64,000 nucleotides of DNA, from assembly GCA_022414725.1 (NCBI GenBank), contig CM039462.1:55488624-55552623 (forward strand). The letters run 5' to 3'. Source of the DNA: Microglena sp. YARC. Lineage: Eukaryota; Chlorophyta; Chlorophyceae; Chlamydomonadales; Chlamydomonadaceae. Both the position numbers and the translations under genes were made by a program. Position 1 is the stretch's first letter, and the number at the start of each line of letters is the position of its first letter. Positions 34,771 to 46,652 of the stretch are shown here, one piece after another. The notes beneath the pieces were generated by a model. The model did no database searches. It was not told the origin of the DNA and worked only from the letters and a program-made list of their open reading frames with translations.

Positions 34771-35213
34771 CAGCTCGGTACCCAGTGCCAGAATAGAGCT
34801 GGGCCCTCCGCTACTTCTACCACCATCTTGAGTCGCTTCACATGCCGACGGATGACAGCCTTGGTGTCTGCTTTCGTTTTTACGCCATAGCTGACGACAC
34901 TCTCAAATTCTGCTGCACTGATGGCGTAGTCATTTTTGTCCTGATCACTCACAACTTGGGCTGGGTGAGCCTTTTGCAGATGGTCAAGATACTGATAGGA
35001 CCAGACACAGTACTGCTGCTTGCTGTTGCCTTCTACAGCCTTGCATATCTTACACTCTACCGGCCAGTTTGTTGATGGCGCAAATTTGGATTGGTTGGTG
35101 ATGGAACCATAGCGCAAGTTGTTGTTGCCGTACGGGCACTGTGACACAATTTTCGTGCAGCTGCCACTGCATTTGGCAAGTTTCACTGAGCATTCACCAT
35201 GGCTCCTAATCAT
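34761..35213 (-). CDS. Cys/His-rich zinc-finger-like protein
   Basis: A 150-codon frame. It has an N-terminal Cys cluster (CSVKLAKCSGSCTKIVSQC), then WPVECKIC, YCVWSYQYLDHLQKAHP, a pattern C-x2-C...W-x(6-7)-H-x(3-4)-H of the kind often found in transposon-related zinc fingers, then a charged region ending in a tandem-repeat-derived tail. It is divergent to LINE A ORF1 and overlaps its start by 15 bp, so the true start may be further in. Function unknown. Confidence 0.45.
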   Translation of the reverse strand: MIRSHGECSVKLAKCSGSCTKIVSQCPYGNNNLRYGSITNQSKFAPSTNWPVECKICKAVEGNSKQQYCVWSYQYLDHLQKAHPAQVVSDQDKNDYAISAAEFESVVSYGVKTKADTKAVIRRHVKRLKMVVEVAEGPALFWHWVPSWVL

Positions 35214-37508
35214 GCCACAAAAACCACAAGCCTCATCCGCCGTAGGTGTTACCCCACATACCTCTACCCTGAGTCTACCACCCCCAACTTATGCCTCTAC
35301 CCTGAGTCTACCACCCCCAACCTATGCCTCTACCCTAAGTCTACTACCCCCAACTTATGCCTCGACCCTGAGTCTACCACCCCCAACCTATGCCTCGACC
35401 CTGAATCTACCACCCCCAACCTATGCCTCTACCCCGAGTCTACCACCCCCAACCTATGCCTCTACCCTGATTCTACCACCCCCAACCTCCTATGGATCAT
35501 TTGGATCATTCTTCCATGGCTTCACTGGATGGCTTACAGGATTTATTTACACAGATGGCACATCGGTGCAACATGCACAAAAAATACAAATTGTATCCCG
35601 GCCCCCATCTGTATTAGGGTCAGGCTTATTAGAAAGTACGCATTCAATGCCTATCTCCAGCCCCCCCAGGACCCGACATGTAGGGGAGGAAAGCGCACCC
35701 CCGTTCACCAAGGCCAGCCCACAATCCCGGCCCTAAGCACTATCCTACCATACATTGAGAAACAAATTTCAAGCCACTGACAAGTGCACGCCATCAATGC
35801 CTACCTCGGTGGACCACATGTCAAAACAGGGGAAATATTCAAATTTGGGGAGAGACACCACCAAATACTCCTGGCAACCCGTAGCGACCTGGGTGTTAGG
35901 CCGCTCCACTTCACCTCAACGGGAAATTTTTCAAATTTGCTGATGCAGGCTTACATGCACACTGAATGCCCCCAGATGGGCATACTCCACCAAATTGCAC
36001 AACCCGATTATAACCCTAAACACACCAATCCCCACAACCTTTCCTCTGATGAATCCTACAACTTTGGGATCCTACCTGGTAGCAGCAAAAAACAAATCCT
36101 CGAGCGTCTACAAGGACATAATAAATGTATCTTGCACTTTACCACCCCCCTCCCAGCCGCATATGGACATGCCGGCTGTCTCAAACAATATCATAACACC
36201 TGGTATTGGATAGACTCAGAAAACCTCTCTCCCATCCCCATGGACTCCACACCGGGCGCCTGGCAGGCCATATATGGGCAAATCCTCATCCTTAAAGATG
36301 AGAGCGCAGACATGATGTTTTTGGACCCCCAATTCCAGCTTGGAAATGCGTCGGCTGTTACCAAAGATACAACCCCTCCGAACCCTACGCCTACGCTAAC
36401 CAACATGGAATATACCATGATGGAGGACGCCAGCTCACCCCAACGTACCTCCCCCCCAAACACACGAATGGACTGCAACATGGGAGATGGTGCCTTAGAC
36501 CCAACCCCGGCCCTGCGTGCTATCCTACCATACATTGAGAAACAAATTCGATGCCACTGCCAAGTGCACGCCATCAATGCCTATCTCGGTGGACCATACG
36601 TCGACACAGAAAAAATATTCAAATTTGGGGAGAGACATCACCGGATACTCAAGGCAACACGTAATGACATGGGTGTTTGGCCGAACCACTTCATCCCTCG
36701 CAGGGGGAATTTTACTAATATGCTGATGCAGGCCTACATGCACACCGAATGCCCCCAGATGGGAATACTCCACCGAAGCGTACAACCTGATTATAATCCG
36801 GAACACCCAAACCCGCACGACCTTATCCCCGATGAACCCTACAACCTTGGGATCCTACCCGGCAGTAGCAAAGACCAAATCCTCCAACGTCTGCATGGAC
36901 ACAGTAAATGTATCTTGCACTTTACCACCCCCCTCCCAATCGCCTATGGTCATGCTGGTTGTCTAAAAAAATACCATAACATCTGGTATTGGATAGACTC
37001 AGAAAACCTCTCGCCAATCCCCTTGGACTCCACACCAGGAGCCTGGCAGGCCCTATATGGGAACATCTTCATCCTTAAAAAAGAGAGCGCAGACATGAGG
37101 TTTTTGGACCCCCAATACCATCTTGACGTTGCGACAATGGATACTACAGATACAACCCCTACTACAACTCCTACAAAACCCATGCCTCCACAACCCAACA
37201 TGGAAGATACCATGATGAAGGACGCCAGCCTGCCCAAACGCACATCCCCCCCCAACACGCAAATGGACTGCGATACAGGAGATGCTGCCCCAGAGCCAAC
37301 CCTCCCACTTGCAGCCACCACCTACCACCCCGGGGTCACTACCCTCCTCCCCGGACAACCCAATCTCTGCACCATCACTTGCCACGGCCCTTCAACTGTC
37401 ACCAACCTGAAAAAACGTGGCAACACAGAGCACCCCCCCCACCACAAAAAATATCAGGCACCCCAACAAGCATCTGAAACACTCGCAATACCTGGGCCCC
37501 AACATTAA
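35199..37508 (+). pseudogene. LINE A ORF1 with two Josephin-like peptidase domains, one TGA
   Basis: The start ATG has an ideal context (CACCATGG). An N-terminal tract of seven 11-residue repeats (YPESTTPNLCL; 33-bp DNA unit, 35258-35490) precedes two tandem copies of a domain of about 260 residues (780-bp period). Copy 2 has CQVHAINAYLGG (Cys codon 36558), GHAGCLKKYHNIWYWIDSE (His 36951, Asp 36996) and SPIPL. The C-x2-H-A-x-N motif and the H-x10-W-x3-[ND]-S spacing match the Josephin cysteine-peptidase triad. In copy 1 the catalytic Cys position is the stop TGA at 35778-35780, and the neighbouring Cys is Ser. The C-terminus is Pro/Thr-rich. In the element this protein may process or deubiquitinate a partner (inference). 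Confidence 0.65.
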
Positions 37509-37651
37509 ACTCAAACAAACAGCAATCCACAACTTTTTCCCCCCCCACCTCTACCACCACCATTTCCAAGGGACCCCCCCCCCCCCCAACAGGCTAAGAA
37601 GCTCAAACAAAACATGCTTTAAACCAACCATTCATTTTACCCGTAAGGATA

Positions 37652-38509
37652 ATGGACCTGCCCAACAAACCCACCCACCATGCCCAGTCACCCCAAGACT
37701 ACTACATGGATAACATACATTTTCTACTCCTCAACTGCAGAGGGCTGAGGAGCTCCTGGGGAGCTAATTCTCAATCACATCCTAGACCACAAAACCAGAT
37801 GTGGCTATTCTTACAGAAACCAAAACTGCTCTCCTGCCTCTCCTTCATCCAATTCATCAAGAAGGAACTCCCCCAATACTCCCTTCACCACAGTAGTGTG
37901 GCCAAAAACCCGGACAACAACCACGGTAAAGGAGGGGTCATAATCCTCACCCACAAGCAATTAGGCCCCCCCGTCCACCATGAAGTCAATGCAGACCTGG
38001 CTGGTTGCCTGGTGCACATCACCTTCGGCTCAATCACCCCAACTCCTACACACATCATAGGTGTCTACATGCCCCATGACCAACCCCAGCAACGGCAAGC
38101 CGCCTATACATACATCGGGACTCACACCAAAAAGCCCAATCACACCACACTCTGTGGAGGGGATTGGAATGCAACCCTCTTTCCCTCAGATAGATCTACC
38201 AACGCCACTTCCCACACAGACCAACATCACATATCTATGTGCTCCCAACTCAACTTCCACCCCACCAACCCTTTCACTAGAGCATCCACCTTCCATTGCT
38301 ACCAGGAAGGCAACCTCGAGCACCAAAGCAGAATTGATGACATCCTCATCTCCCCTTGCCCCAACCCCCTCCACCCCCATATTAGTGAAAAGACCAGGGA
38401 GGTCGGAGGATACCTAGACCACATGGCCCTTCACCAAATTATCCCCCCTATTTACCTTCCCATACCCCTGACTTTGACTGACACCCCCCTCCTAGACCCC
38501 AACAACTAG
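37652..38509 (+). pseudogene. LINE A ORF2: AP-like (EEP) endonuclease domain
   Basis: Motifs of the exonuclease-endonuclease-phosphatase family in order: LLLNCRGLRSS, GGVIIL, HIIGVYMPHD, LCGGDWNATLF, QSRIDDILIS and YLDHMALHQI. The catalytic Glu motif is present only in another frame (PDVAILTETKTALL, about 37796-37838), so two compensating frameshifts lie inside the domain. The frame ends at TAG 38507. This enzyme nicks target DNA to prime reverse transcription. Confidence 0.8.
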
Positions 38510-38523
38510 TCACCCCCGTCAGC

Positions 38524-40992
38524 AAGGCCTCCATGAACGCCACTAGAAAGGCCATTGAAGAAACGCACACTACCTTCTTCATGGAACACACCCAAACCAT
38601 CAGGGACTGGTGGGACCAGGCCACCAACCTCATAGGAGACAATTCCCTCCCGTCCCACCTCCACCAAGTCAAACACACTCTCCTTGCAAAATGATTAGAC
38701 CTCGACCATCTCAGCAACCAGATTATGGAACCTATTAGGATGGCCCTCGCCACTATGTTTGACACCTTCCCTACCAGGAACCAAATCCCAGGGCACTTCC
38801 TTGACAGAAAGAAGAGCAAAGCCCACGCCAAAATCAACTCCCATATCCAACGGCTTAAGACGTACAGGAAACTCCTAACCACCGACCCCAACTCCTATCA
38901 CACCGCCCATTCTACTCTCCTAGGAACATGCCATAACCATCCTAACACCCTCACCCATATCCAGCTTGCCTCAGACCATGCCTCCCTCTTGGCTGCAATC
39001 AATATATCCCTCGATGAGGCCCTCCCTGCCCTCCGGAGAATTCTCACGAACAGCAGACAAACAGCTACCGCCACTGGCAAAGCAGCCTTCATGACCCAAC
39101 TATCCAACAAACCTAAACAAGCCCACAGAAACATCTTCAAAACCTCTGAGAATCCGACGTCACCCCAGACCCTCCAAAATCCCACCACTGGCCAACACAA
39201 AACGTCCACTAATGACCTCCTGGACATCTTGGGGGAGCACATGGGGCACATGATGGCCCCCCCTCACCACACGTGCACCGGCAAATACCTACCCCAAGAC
39301 AGACAGACCGCCCCCCCTCCATGGGCCTCCCTGCTAGACACATTCTCCCTAGAAACCAAGGCCCAACCCCACCAACACTCCAACCCCATCCTACCCTACC
39401 TCATGGAGTTCTCTAATTACCAAACATGCATCCAACACGTAGCAAAAAGCAAACAGGCTGGCCCAGACGGAATCCCCAATGAACTCCTAACCTGCCTCCC
39501 CTGGTCTTGGCACCACACCATACATAAAATGTTTGGGCTTATGTGGATCACCGGCTACACCCCCATTTGCTGGAAGACCTCCAACACCATCATGCTTTAC
39601 AAGAAAGGAGACCCCACCCAAGCCAACCACTACAGACCTATTGGCCTCAACAACACGATGGGTAAATTGTGGACTAACATGGTAACAACAGTGATGTCCA
39701 AATACTTGGACCAATACCAAGTCCTCAGTGACTCCCCAGAGGGATTCAGACAGAACAGAAGCACCCATAGGCAGCTCACCCACCTCCTACATGACATCGA
39801 GGATGCGGCTCACTCAAAAAGAGACCTGTTTGCTGCCTACTTTGACTTCTCATCTGCCTTTAATATGGTGGACCATGACAAGCTGCTCCAAACTATGTAT
39901 GACCTTGGAATCCCGGTAGATGTCATTGAAACAGTGAAAGGAATTTACAACGGGCTACCACCCCACATGTACCTCAACAACACCCAAGGCAAACCCATTC
40001 AAATCACAAGAGGCACAATCCAAGGTGACACCCTCTCCCCCCTACTCTTCATCATCTTCATCGAACCTCTCCTCATATGGCTACAAGCCGGGGGCAGAGG
40101 ATACAAGCAAGGCATAACCTCAACATCCAATACTGACCAAGATAAAACAGGTAGTCTAGGATATGCTGATGACACCAGTGTGGTCACTAACACAGCAGAC
40201 AACCTCAAGGTACAATGCCTTAAAGTGCAACAATTCAGTACTTGGTCTGGGATTCCTCTTAACGGGGGTAAATGCATGATCACTGGCATATTGCATGGCT
40301 CCCACCCCAAGGATCCCACCAACCACAAGGCCCTAACCAAACTTCTCCACAACACCATCCTCATTAACGACACATGGGCTACATACCTTCCCCCCAATGA
40401 ACCATACAAGTATCTAGGGGTGCCGGTTAGCCTCACCCTAAACTGGAGACCCCTCATGAAACAAGCCCTGGCCCTCATACATAGTAAAGGACACCAAATC
40501 CTCACCACTGCCAAACCGAAAGGCGCCACCCCTCTCCAATGTCTCAGACTCATCACCACATGTATTAAACCTGCCATCACCTACCCTATGACTGTAGCAC
40601 CCTACAGCTACTCGGATATAGGCATCTTAGACAAGGCCATATGGACCCTGGCTAAAAAATGCTGTGACCTACACCCCTCCTTCCCAACTGCTAGTGTCTG
40701 CCTCCCCTTGGGACAGGCAGGATTGGGCATCCCCTCCCTTATGGGGGACTATGCTCAAATTACAGCAGCCCACCTCACTAGGTCCCTCAACGACACAGGG
40801 AAAATAGGCAGGTTCACTACAGCCCTCCTCCACAAAGAAGCTGCTATGCTCCAGGGTATGGATCCTCTTACCTTGCCCAGCCACACACTTCAATACTCAA
40901 CCCCCTTCAAGACTCCCTCCCGGACATACCCCAACACACCATTCCCCCCAATCTTCTCAAAACCCTCATCCCCTTGGGCATTACTTCCCTAG
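38524..40992 (+). pseudogene. LINE A ORF2: reverse transcriptase
   Basis: An uninterrupted 755-codon frame from 38725, with an earlier piece of the same protein from 38524 broken by a TGA at 38692. RT landmarks: SKQAGPDGIPNELL, YRPIGLNNTMGKLW, EGFRQNRSTHRQL, FAAYFDFSSAFNMVDH (motif A), TRGTIQGDTLSPLLF (motif B), LGYADDTSVV (motif C, 40159) and YKYLGVPVSLTLNW. The catalytic Asp residues are all present. It copies element RNA at the nicked target. The frame ends in a linker-type C-terminus where a frameshift disconnects it from RNase H. Confidence 0.88.
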
Positions 40993-43050
40993 CTGACATT
41001 GTGAGCCCTGATGGGACCACAATCATCCCATCCAATACCCTCTCACACACCTATGGCACAAGAGTCTCCACTAGGCATAAAGTTGCCCTCAACAGACTCA
41101 GCCTACACTTGTGCTCTCCACCCCCACCTGGAAGCCCACCTTGACCCTACTCCTGTCACACCCCTGCCCTTGGCATCGAGGACCCTCCCCATCCACCTAC
41201 GCATCCCCCAACGGCACATTACCAAGTTCTCCACTTATACTATCAGCCACCACCTTAACAACTGGGACACTGCCCCCGTACTGCCCCGACCCTTGACCCC
41301 CAATGCCGGCATCCTTACCCCAACCACAGCACAGCCCCCCACGCATAATATCGAGGAGATCCCTGCCTCCAATGCACACATGTGGTGGGCCAGAGAGTCC
41401 TATCTTCACCCCACCAAGTATGCTCAAGCCTGGAGCACTGACCCCGAGATTGCTTGGACTGCCAGAATGCAATTCATCAGAAATGACACCCACAAATGTA
41501 CTGACGCCTCCTACTACAAACACCACACCATCCGTAAGAACAGCTCCCCTGACGACCTGGTGCATGCTGTCACTACCCCAGACCTTCTTGCTCCCCCAAC
41601 CCCAGCCAAGCTCCTCCACCTCCTATATGGCAACCAACACAGCCTGGCCCACCTCCTGGGCTTCAGAGCCCAAAAGAGGAAGGCTAACGAACCTCGAGAA
41701 ACCCCCTATCACAGATATTGGAGGGTCCAGAAATGCACATTCTCTGCCACCATCTCCCTTGTTACATATCTGCTGGCCTCCCTGTGCATTCCCACACCTA
41801 CTCCTCTGCCACCTCCATTGTGGTCACTTGGTCCCCCGTCCATCTCACAGAGGAACAAATCACCCTGCTGGTTGGTCCCACCAGATTTCAGGAACTCCTC
41901 CATGCCTACAACACTGAAACTACCCCCAAAGCCCCCCCCCCCTCCATTCCACCCAGGCAAGACCTCCACCTCACTAACCTCCAACAACAAGGACAGTGGG
42001 CGGAGGGAGGAGAGTTTGATGCCAAATGGTACAGCGAACTCAGGCAAAACCTCATCATTAACACGGCAGACCACCACCCAGACTGGGATATCCACCCCCC
42101 CGGCAAATACCACATACAGGCTGGTACCCTGAATGACAGGTACCACCACCTCCCCCCCCAACTCAACAACGGAGACACCACCTACATCTACTCACCAACA
42201 GGCCAATGTGTCAGTCATATACCCCTCTCCCAACTCCACCTCCTCCACCACAGATACCATACCACCAAGGCACACTCTCCCTATCTCTGGACCCTCCACA
42301 GCACAGGAACCTTCACTGGAGACGTAGCCACCCTCCTATCGCAGCACAAATACACTACCATCTCCAATGTCTCCCCTGCCATACACAAAGCTATGTCCAC
42401 CCTGGGATGACAACGGACCTTGACACATCACCCCTCCTAATGAGTCCCCACCTCCCCATGGGCAACACCCCCACCCCCATTGGCCAACTGTTTGGCTTAG
42501 GACCCCACTGCTACACCCAACCTTGGTACGGGGGAAACACACACCTCACCAGCCAGAACCCTGAAGAGGCCCACAAGGCTGTTCGATGGGCACTAGGCAG
42601 TGCCATACATGCTCACACCCTAGATATTCCCGCGTGCACCATCCTCTTGGTCCCACACAAACCCACATATGCCCATAACGCCCTCCTAAATCACCCATGG
42701 GCTATGGAACTAGCCACTCTGCCTCCCAAGGCCAAACCCCTCACCCCCTCCCTAATCTAGACGGGGGGCAAACTCACCCCTGCCAAGAGACACAGAGGAA
42801 CCTACAAAACTCATTGCCATCTCAAACCCAGCTGGCCATGCCAAGTACCTCCACAACCCACCCACCACATGGGCCCAAACCATGAGGACATGGGGGCCAC
42901 TTCCATCCCACGACCAGGTCCCCCCCCCTCCCAACTGGGCCTTCCTACCACCCACCTACCCAAGGCACTTAGCTCCCTCCTTAAGACCTGGGCACAACAA
43001 CCCACCCCCATGCAGATAGACCCCACACCCATAACACCCCCCGTGCTCCC
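40993..43050 (+). pseudogene. LINE A: frameshifted linker between RT and RNase H
   Basis: Continuation of the polyprotein in alternating frames (41303-41680, 41718-42410, 42206-42760, then others), Pro/Thr/His-rich. Segments such as LLHLLYGNQHSLAH, TQPWYGGNTHLTSQN and EEAHKAVRWALGSAIHAHTL resemble copy B (for example AHQALRWALASADHA). At least three frame changes. No catalytic motif. Confidence 0.65.
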
Positions 43051-44271
43051 GTGCACACATGCTATCCTACAAGCACCAGGCCTCTATACACAGATGGAAG
43101 TGCCATCATAGACAAAGACGGCGTCCTACGCCTAGGGGCAGGCGTATACTCCCCCAGGGCCGCTGCACGTTGCCTCCGCATAGACCCTGGCGGACAGGGC
43201 ATCACTGCCGACATCAATCGCGCCGAACTCGTGGCAATCCAACAAGCACTCGTATACTCCGAAATAGATGAAGAACTCACCATCTACTCCGACAGCTTAT
43301 GCTCCTTGCAGCTTATTAACCTGCACATTTACCATCCCAGCAGGACACGGGAAAACAAACACCGCGACCTCCTGCAAGACATCGCCATCCACATTATCAA
43401 CAGACACAACGCTGCTGCTACCACACGCCTGCTTAAGGTCCGATCTCACTCAGGAATCGTAGGAAATGACGAGGCAGACACGCTCGCGAAAGAAGCGACG
43501 ACAGGATACAATGTAATTGGACCAGTTAAAACAAGGGAATATGCGCACCTCAACATGCATTGGCCGTCTGTCCAGCCCCCCAAATCTATTAATGGGGACC
43601 AGCCCCCCCGGCACCCGGCCAACAATCTTACCAAGGGTATCAAGGCTAACCTCCCCACCCCCCTGCACACTGGGCATGCCAACACCACGGGCATATACTC
43701 CTCCATGTGGGAGCAAGCCACCCCCTTCCTCCTCCCTCAGGCTAGTAATCGTTTATGGCAATCCACCGACATCAGATGGTGGCAAAAAATACAAATCCAC
43801 AAGGCTAGGTGGGGACGCTTATGGACTAGGAAACTGGCGTACAGATACAAACGCCCCTATGGTACCAGCACTAGCCCCCCCTCTGATGATAACTGCCCTC
43901 TTAGTCGCAAAGCACAGGACGGAGCTGGCCATATTCTTGCTGGGTGCAGCCACCCTGTCTTCAAAGGAATGTATATCAACAAACATAATAAGGCGGTCCA
44001 ACTCATCCAAAAGGCAGTAGCCAAAGGAGCTCTGGGGGCTCTCCCCATGTACATGGATGCAGGCACTTGTGAAGCGACATCCGACATTCCCACGAGACCC
44101 GCAACCGCCCTCAAACCCCCTGATCTTCCCCAAGCCACATGGGATAAATACAGGCCTGATCTCCTCCTCATTGACGACGAATCCAAACTAAGAAAAGCCT
44201 ACCTAGTTGAACTGGGCTATTGCTCAGACACTAACCACCACATCAAATTCCAGGAAAAGAGCGTTCAGCAT
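43051..44271 (+). pseudogene. LINE A: RNase H, zinc knuckle and restriction-like endonuclease
   Basis: One open frame. RNase H motifs are LYTDGSAI, NRAELVAIQQAL, IYSDSLCSLQLI and RSHSGIVGNDEADTLAKEA. Next come a knuckle (CPLSRKAQDGAGHILAGCSH, second Cys replaced by Ser against CPICHTC in copies B and C), YINKHNKAVQLI, KYRPDLLLID and YLVELGYCSDTNHHIKFQEK. The RPD...E-x-G...K arrangement fits a PD-(D/E)XK nuclease of the R2/Dualen class. The last codons (to 44301) come from a different repeat that has replaced the 3' end. Confidence 0.8.
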
Positions 44272-44411
44272 CAACCCAACGATTCCGGGGAATCCACGTA
44301 GATGAAAATTCGCTGCCAGGTAGATCCCCGAACCCCAATCCGGGGAAGGCCCAAACTCGACTGTGGAAACACGCCCTAAAGTAGGGACTGAGGGCGTGTT
44401 TCCACAGAGAC
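44272..44411. repeat. Repeat end with GTGGAAACACGCCCT inverted motif, copy 1
   Basis: 44272-44376 is about 97% identical to 45555-45660 (GAATCCACGTAGATGAAAAT, AAGGCCCAAACTCG). GTGGAAACACGCCCT at 44363-44377 faces AGGGCGTGTTTCCAC at 44391-44405 with a 13-bp spacer, as if two element ends abut. The same word marks repeats at 0.94, 1.36 and 12.34 kb. Confidence 0.75.
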
Positions 44412-45120
44412 TTTTCCCTTGCCGCGAACTCCCAAGTTAACCCTAAGGGGAGGCAGGTCAGCATTTTTTGTTTCCACAGGGGTATTCGGGGTCTCCTCGG
44501 GGGTCTTTCCGGCGATCCAGGAAGGCGACAGGTCGGCGATTTGTCATCCCAGGGATATATTTAAATATTTCGTATTATTTGAAAAAGCGACGGTTTCAAG
44601 GCAGAAACGAGCGAAAAACAGGTATTGCCGCGAAGCGAATATTCGCGGCTTTCCGGGTGACACATCAGCAATTCCCCCGAAATCCACGTATGCAGCGTGA
44701 CACAAAAATACAACAGCACGTACAATCTCTGCGTTGTGAGACTTCTATTGCTTCCACACCAAGATTGTCTTTGTTTCGCTGCAACTATTATTTGTAGCAT
44801 GGAGACGTCTGCTGATCTCCCCGATTTGGGGCAAACCCGAGATCTAGGGAAGTCCGCCTCCATCGTCGAGGGAGCAAGTGATGCGCAGCTACTTGCCGAT
44901 CCAGGGAAGTCTACCGCCGTTGGTGCAGTAGCGTCTAGTGTGCCCAGGGCGTTGATGCCTTTCGGCGGAGTGGGCGTAACGAAGGAAGGGAGGAAGGAAG
45001 GCCGGAAGGAAGGATTGAAGGAAGAAAATAAGGAGGGTAGGAAGGAATGAAGGGAGGGAACGCACTGCGGATGGAGACGGATGGAGACTGCTTAGAACAA
45101 ACGAAAGACGGCCTGATCCT
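44412..45120. other. Non-coding stretch
   Basis: A purine-rich GGAAGGAAGG block at 44990-45060. No gene recognised. Confidence 0.4.
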
Positions 45121-45440
45121 GTGTGGTGTATGAGGAAACGTGTTGTCCGATTGGGGATTCTCATGGTTATATCCGTGTGATACACCACAACTCACCCCCC
45201 TTTCGAAGGTCCGAAGCCCACCTCCTGGCTGAGATGTGCACGTCCGGCCGAGCCAGCCCCCTCCTTGCGAAGGTTTCCATCATGCGCCAGCCCGGGATCG
45301 AGCCCGCGTGGTACTGGTGAAGGCCCCAACTTCCGTCCAGTCGATCCACTCGACCAAGCTCGAAACCAAATGTGGTGTATGAGGAAAACGTGTTGTTCGA
45401 TTGGGGAATCTCATGGTTATATCCGTATGATACACCACAT
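45121..45440. repeat. Pair of 70-bp elements with inverted ends
   Basis: Two direct copies (45121-45193 and 45370-45440) start TGTGGTGTATGAGGAAA and end GATACACCACA, so each has complementary ends. They share CGTGTTGT(C/T)CGATTGGGGA and TCTCATGGTTATATCCGT. The DNA between (45194-45369) is not repeated in this window. Confidence 0.8.
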
Positions 45441-45660
45441 CCTGTAGCGAAATGACCAGTGGAAACAAAAAAGGGCGTGAACGTGGCCTGCCTTGCCGTG
45501 GCAGACAGCGTAGGGCAGCGTGGCACCGGAATGCCACAGGGAATGCGCAGCTGTTCAACCCAACGATCCCGGGGAATCCACGTAGATGAAAATTCGCTGC
45601 CAGGTAGATCCCCGAACCCCAATCCGGCGAAGGCCCAAACTCGTCTGTGGAAACACGCCA
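45441..45660. repeat. Repeat end with GTGGAAACACGCC, copy 2
   Basis: 45555-45660 is the near-identical second copy of 44272-44376, again ending CTCGTCTGTGGAAACACGCC. A TGGAAACAAAAAAGGGCGTG word at 45459-45478 may be the other end. Confidence 0.75.
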
Positions 45661-46640
45661 TGAGCAACCTCTTTTCCCGCGGTGTACGCGAGCAACCTCT
45701 CCGAGCAACCTCGAGCAACCTCTTCGAGCAACCTCTTCCGTTCGAGCAACTTCTTCGAGCAACTTCTCCCAATCCAAGGCCACGCCATTTTCTCTAATTC
45801 CTCTTCTCTCTTTCCTTCCTTTTTTCCTGTTAGTGTGTACTTGCCATCTCACGGCACCCGGCCAGTTTAACAAATAAATATCGCGTGCGATTCTTGGTGC
45901 GGCACCGTCGAGTTAGGCATCAAGCCACGCCGATGTGCGTTCTGTCTCTTTCTTTCTTTCTTTCTGTCTACCATGAGCAAGGCTCTGAAAAAGGCTCGCT
46001 TCACCCTACGAGGGACACTGGTCGCGGACTTACAGCTCGAGGGGTTCGATGCTCCTGTAGCTGGAAATGAGGCCCAGAATAAGAAGGAGCTCCATGCAAT
46101 TCACACACCTTCAGAGTGAGTGTGTGTGTGTGTGTGCGTGCGTGCATAGCATGAGACCTTCCGGGGTGAATGTGTGTGTGCATGCATGACATGAGACCGT
46201 CAGGGGTGAGTGTGTGTGTGTGTGCATTGTATGAAACCTTCAGGGGTCAGTGTGGGAGTGTGTGTTCATGGCCTGAGACCTTCAGGAGTGTTCGTGTGTG
46301 CGTGTATGTGTGTGCATGGCATGAGACCTTCAAGTGTGTGTGTGTGTGTGTGTGCGTGTGTGTGTGCATGGTATGAGACCTTCAGGTGTGTGCGTGTGTG
46401 TGTGTGTGTGCGCGTGTGCAAAAGCAGAAGCAAAAGTAGCAGTGTCACCAAGACAGGTACTAGCATCTGCAGCACCAGCAGTAGCAGTAGCAGCAGTAGC
46501 AGCAACACCAAGACCAAGAGCAGATGCCTTCCCTGTGGCGCATGTATTTTTCCCCAAGAGATTTGCCAACACCGAGCAGAGTGTGCGCCATACATTGCCA
46601 AGCATGATATCAAGAATAAAGAAATAAAGTAGAAGGAAGC
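45661..46640. repeat. GAGCAACCTC repeats and GT-rich minisatellite
   Basis: Short CGAGCAACCTCTTCGAGCAA repeats at 45690-45770. From 46110 to 46425 there are five to six copies of a unit of 50-60 bp containing GTGTGTGTGCATGGCATGAG and ACCTTCAGG. An AGCAGTAGCAGCA-type run lies at 46430-46510. No gene recognised; the frames across the GT repeat are artefacts. Confidence 0.8.
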
Positions 46641-46652
46641 TGAGATATGGAG

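Larger units (their letters stand above)
35199..44271 (+). mobile_element. LINE copy A, Dualen/RandI-like, longest copy
   Basis: It holds ORF1 (tandem cysteine-peptidase-like domains) and ORF2 (AP-type endonuclease, RT, linker, RNase H, zinc knuckle, restriction-like endonuclease). Having two unrelated endonucleases in one LINE is the defining trait of Dualen from Chlamydomonas, which also carries a cysteine protease. Frameshifts in and around the endonuclease domain and in the linker show the copy is inactive. The 3' end is replaced at about 44272 by another repeat shared with 45.6 kb, so the element's own tail is missing; copy C keeps the native C-terminus. Confidence 0.85.
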
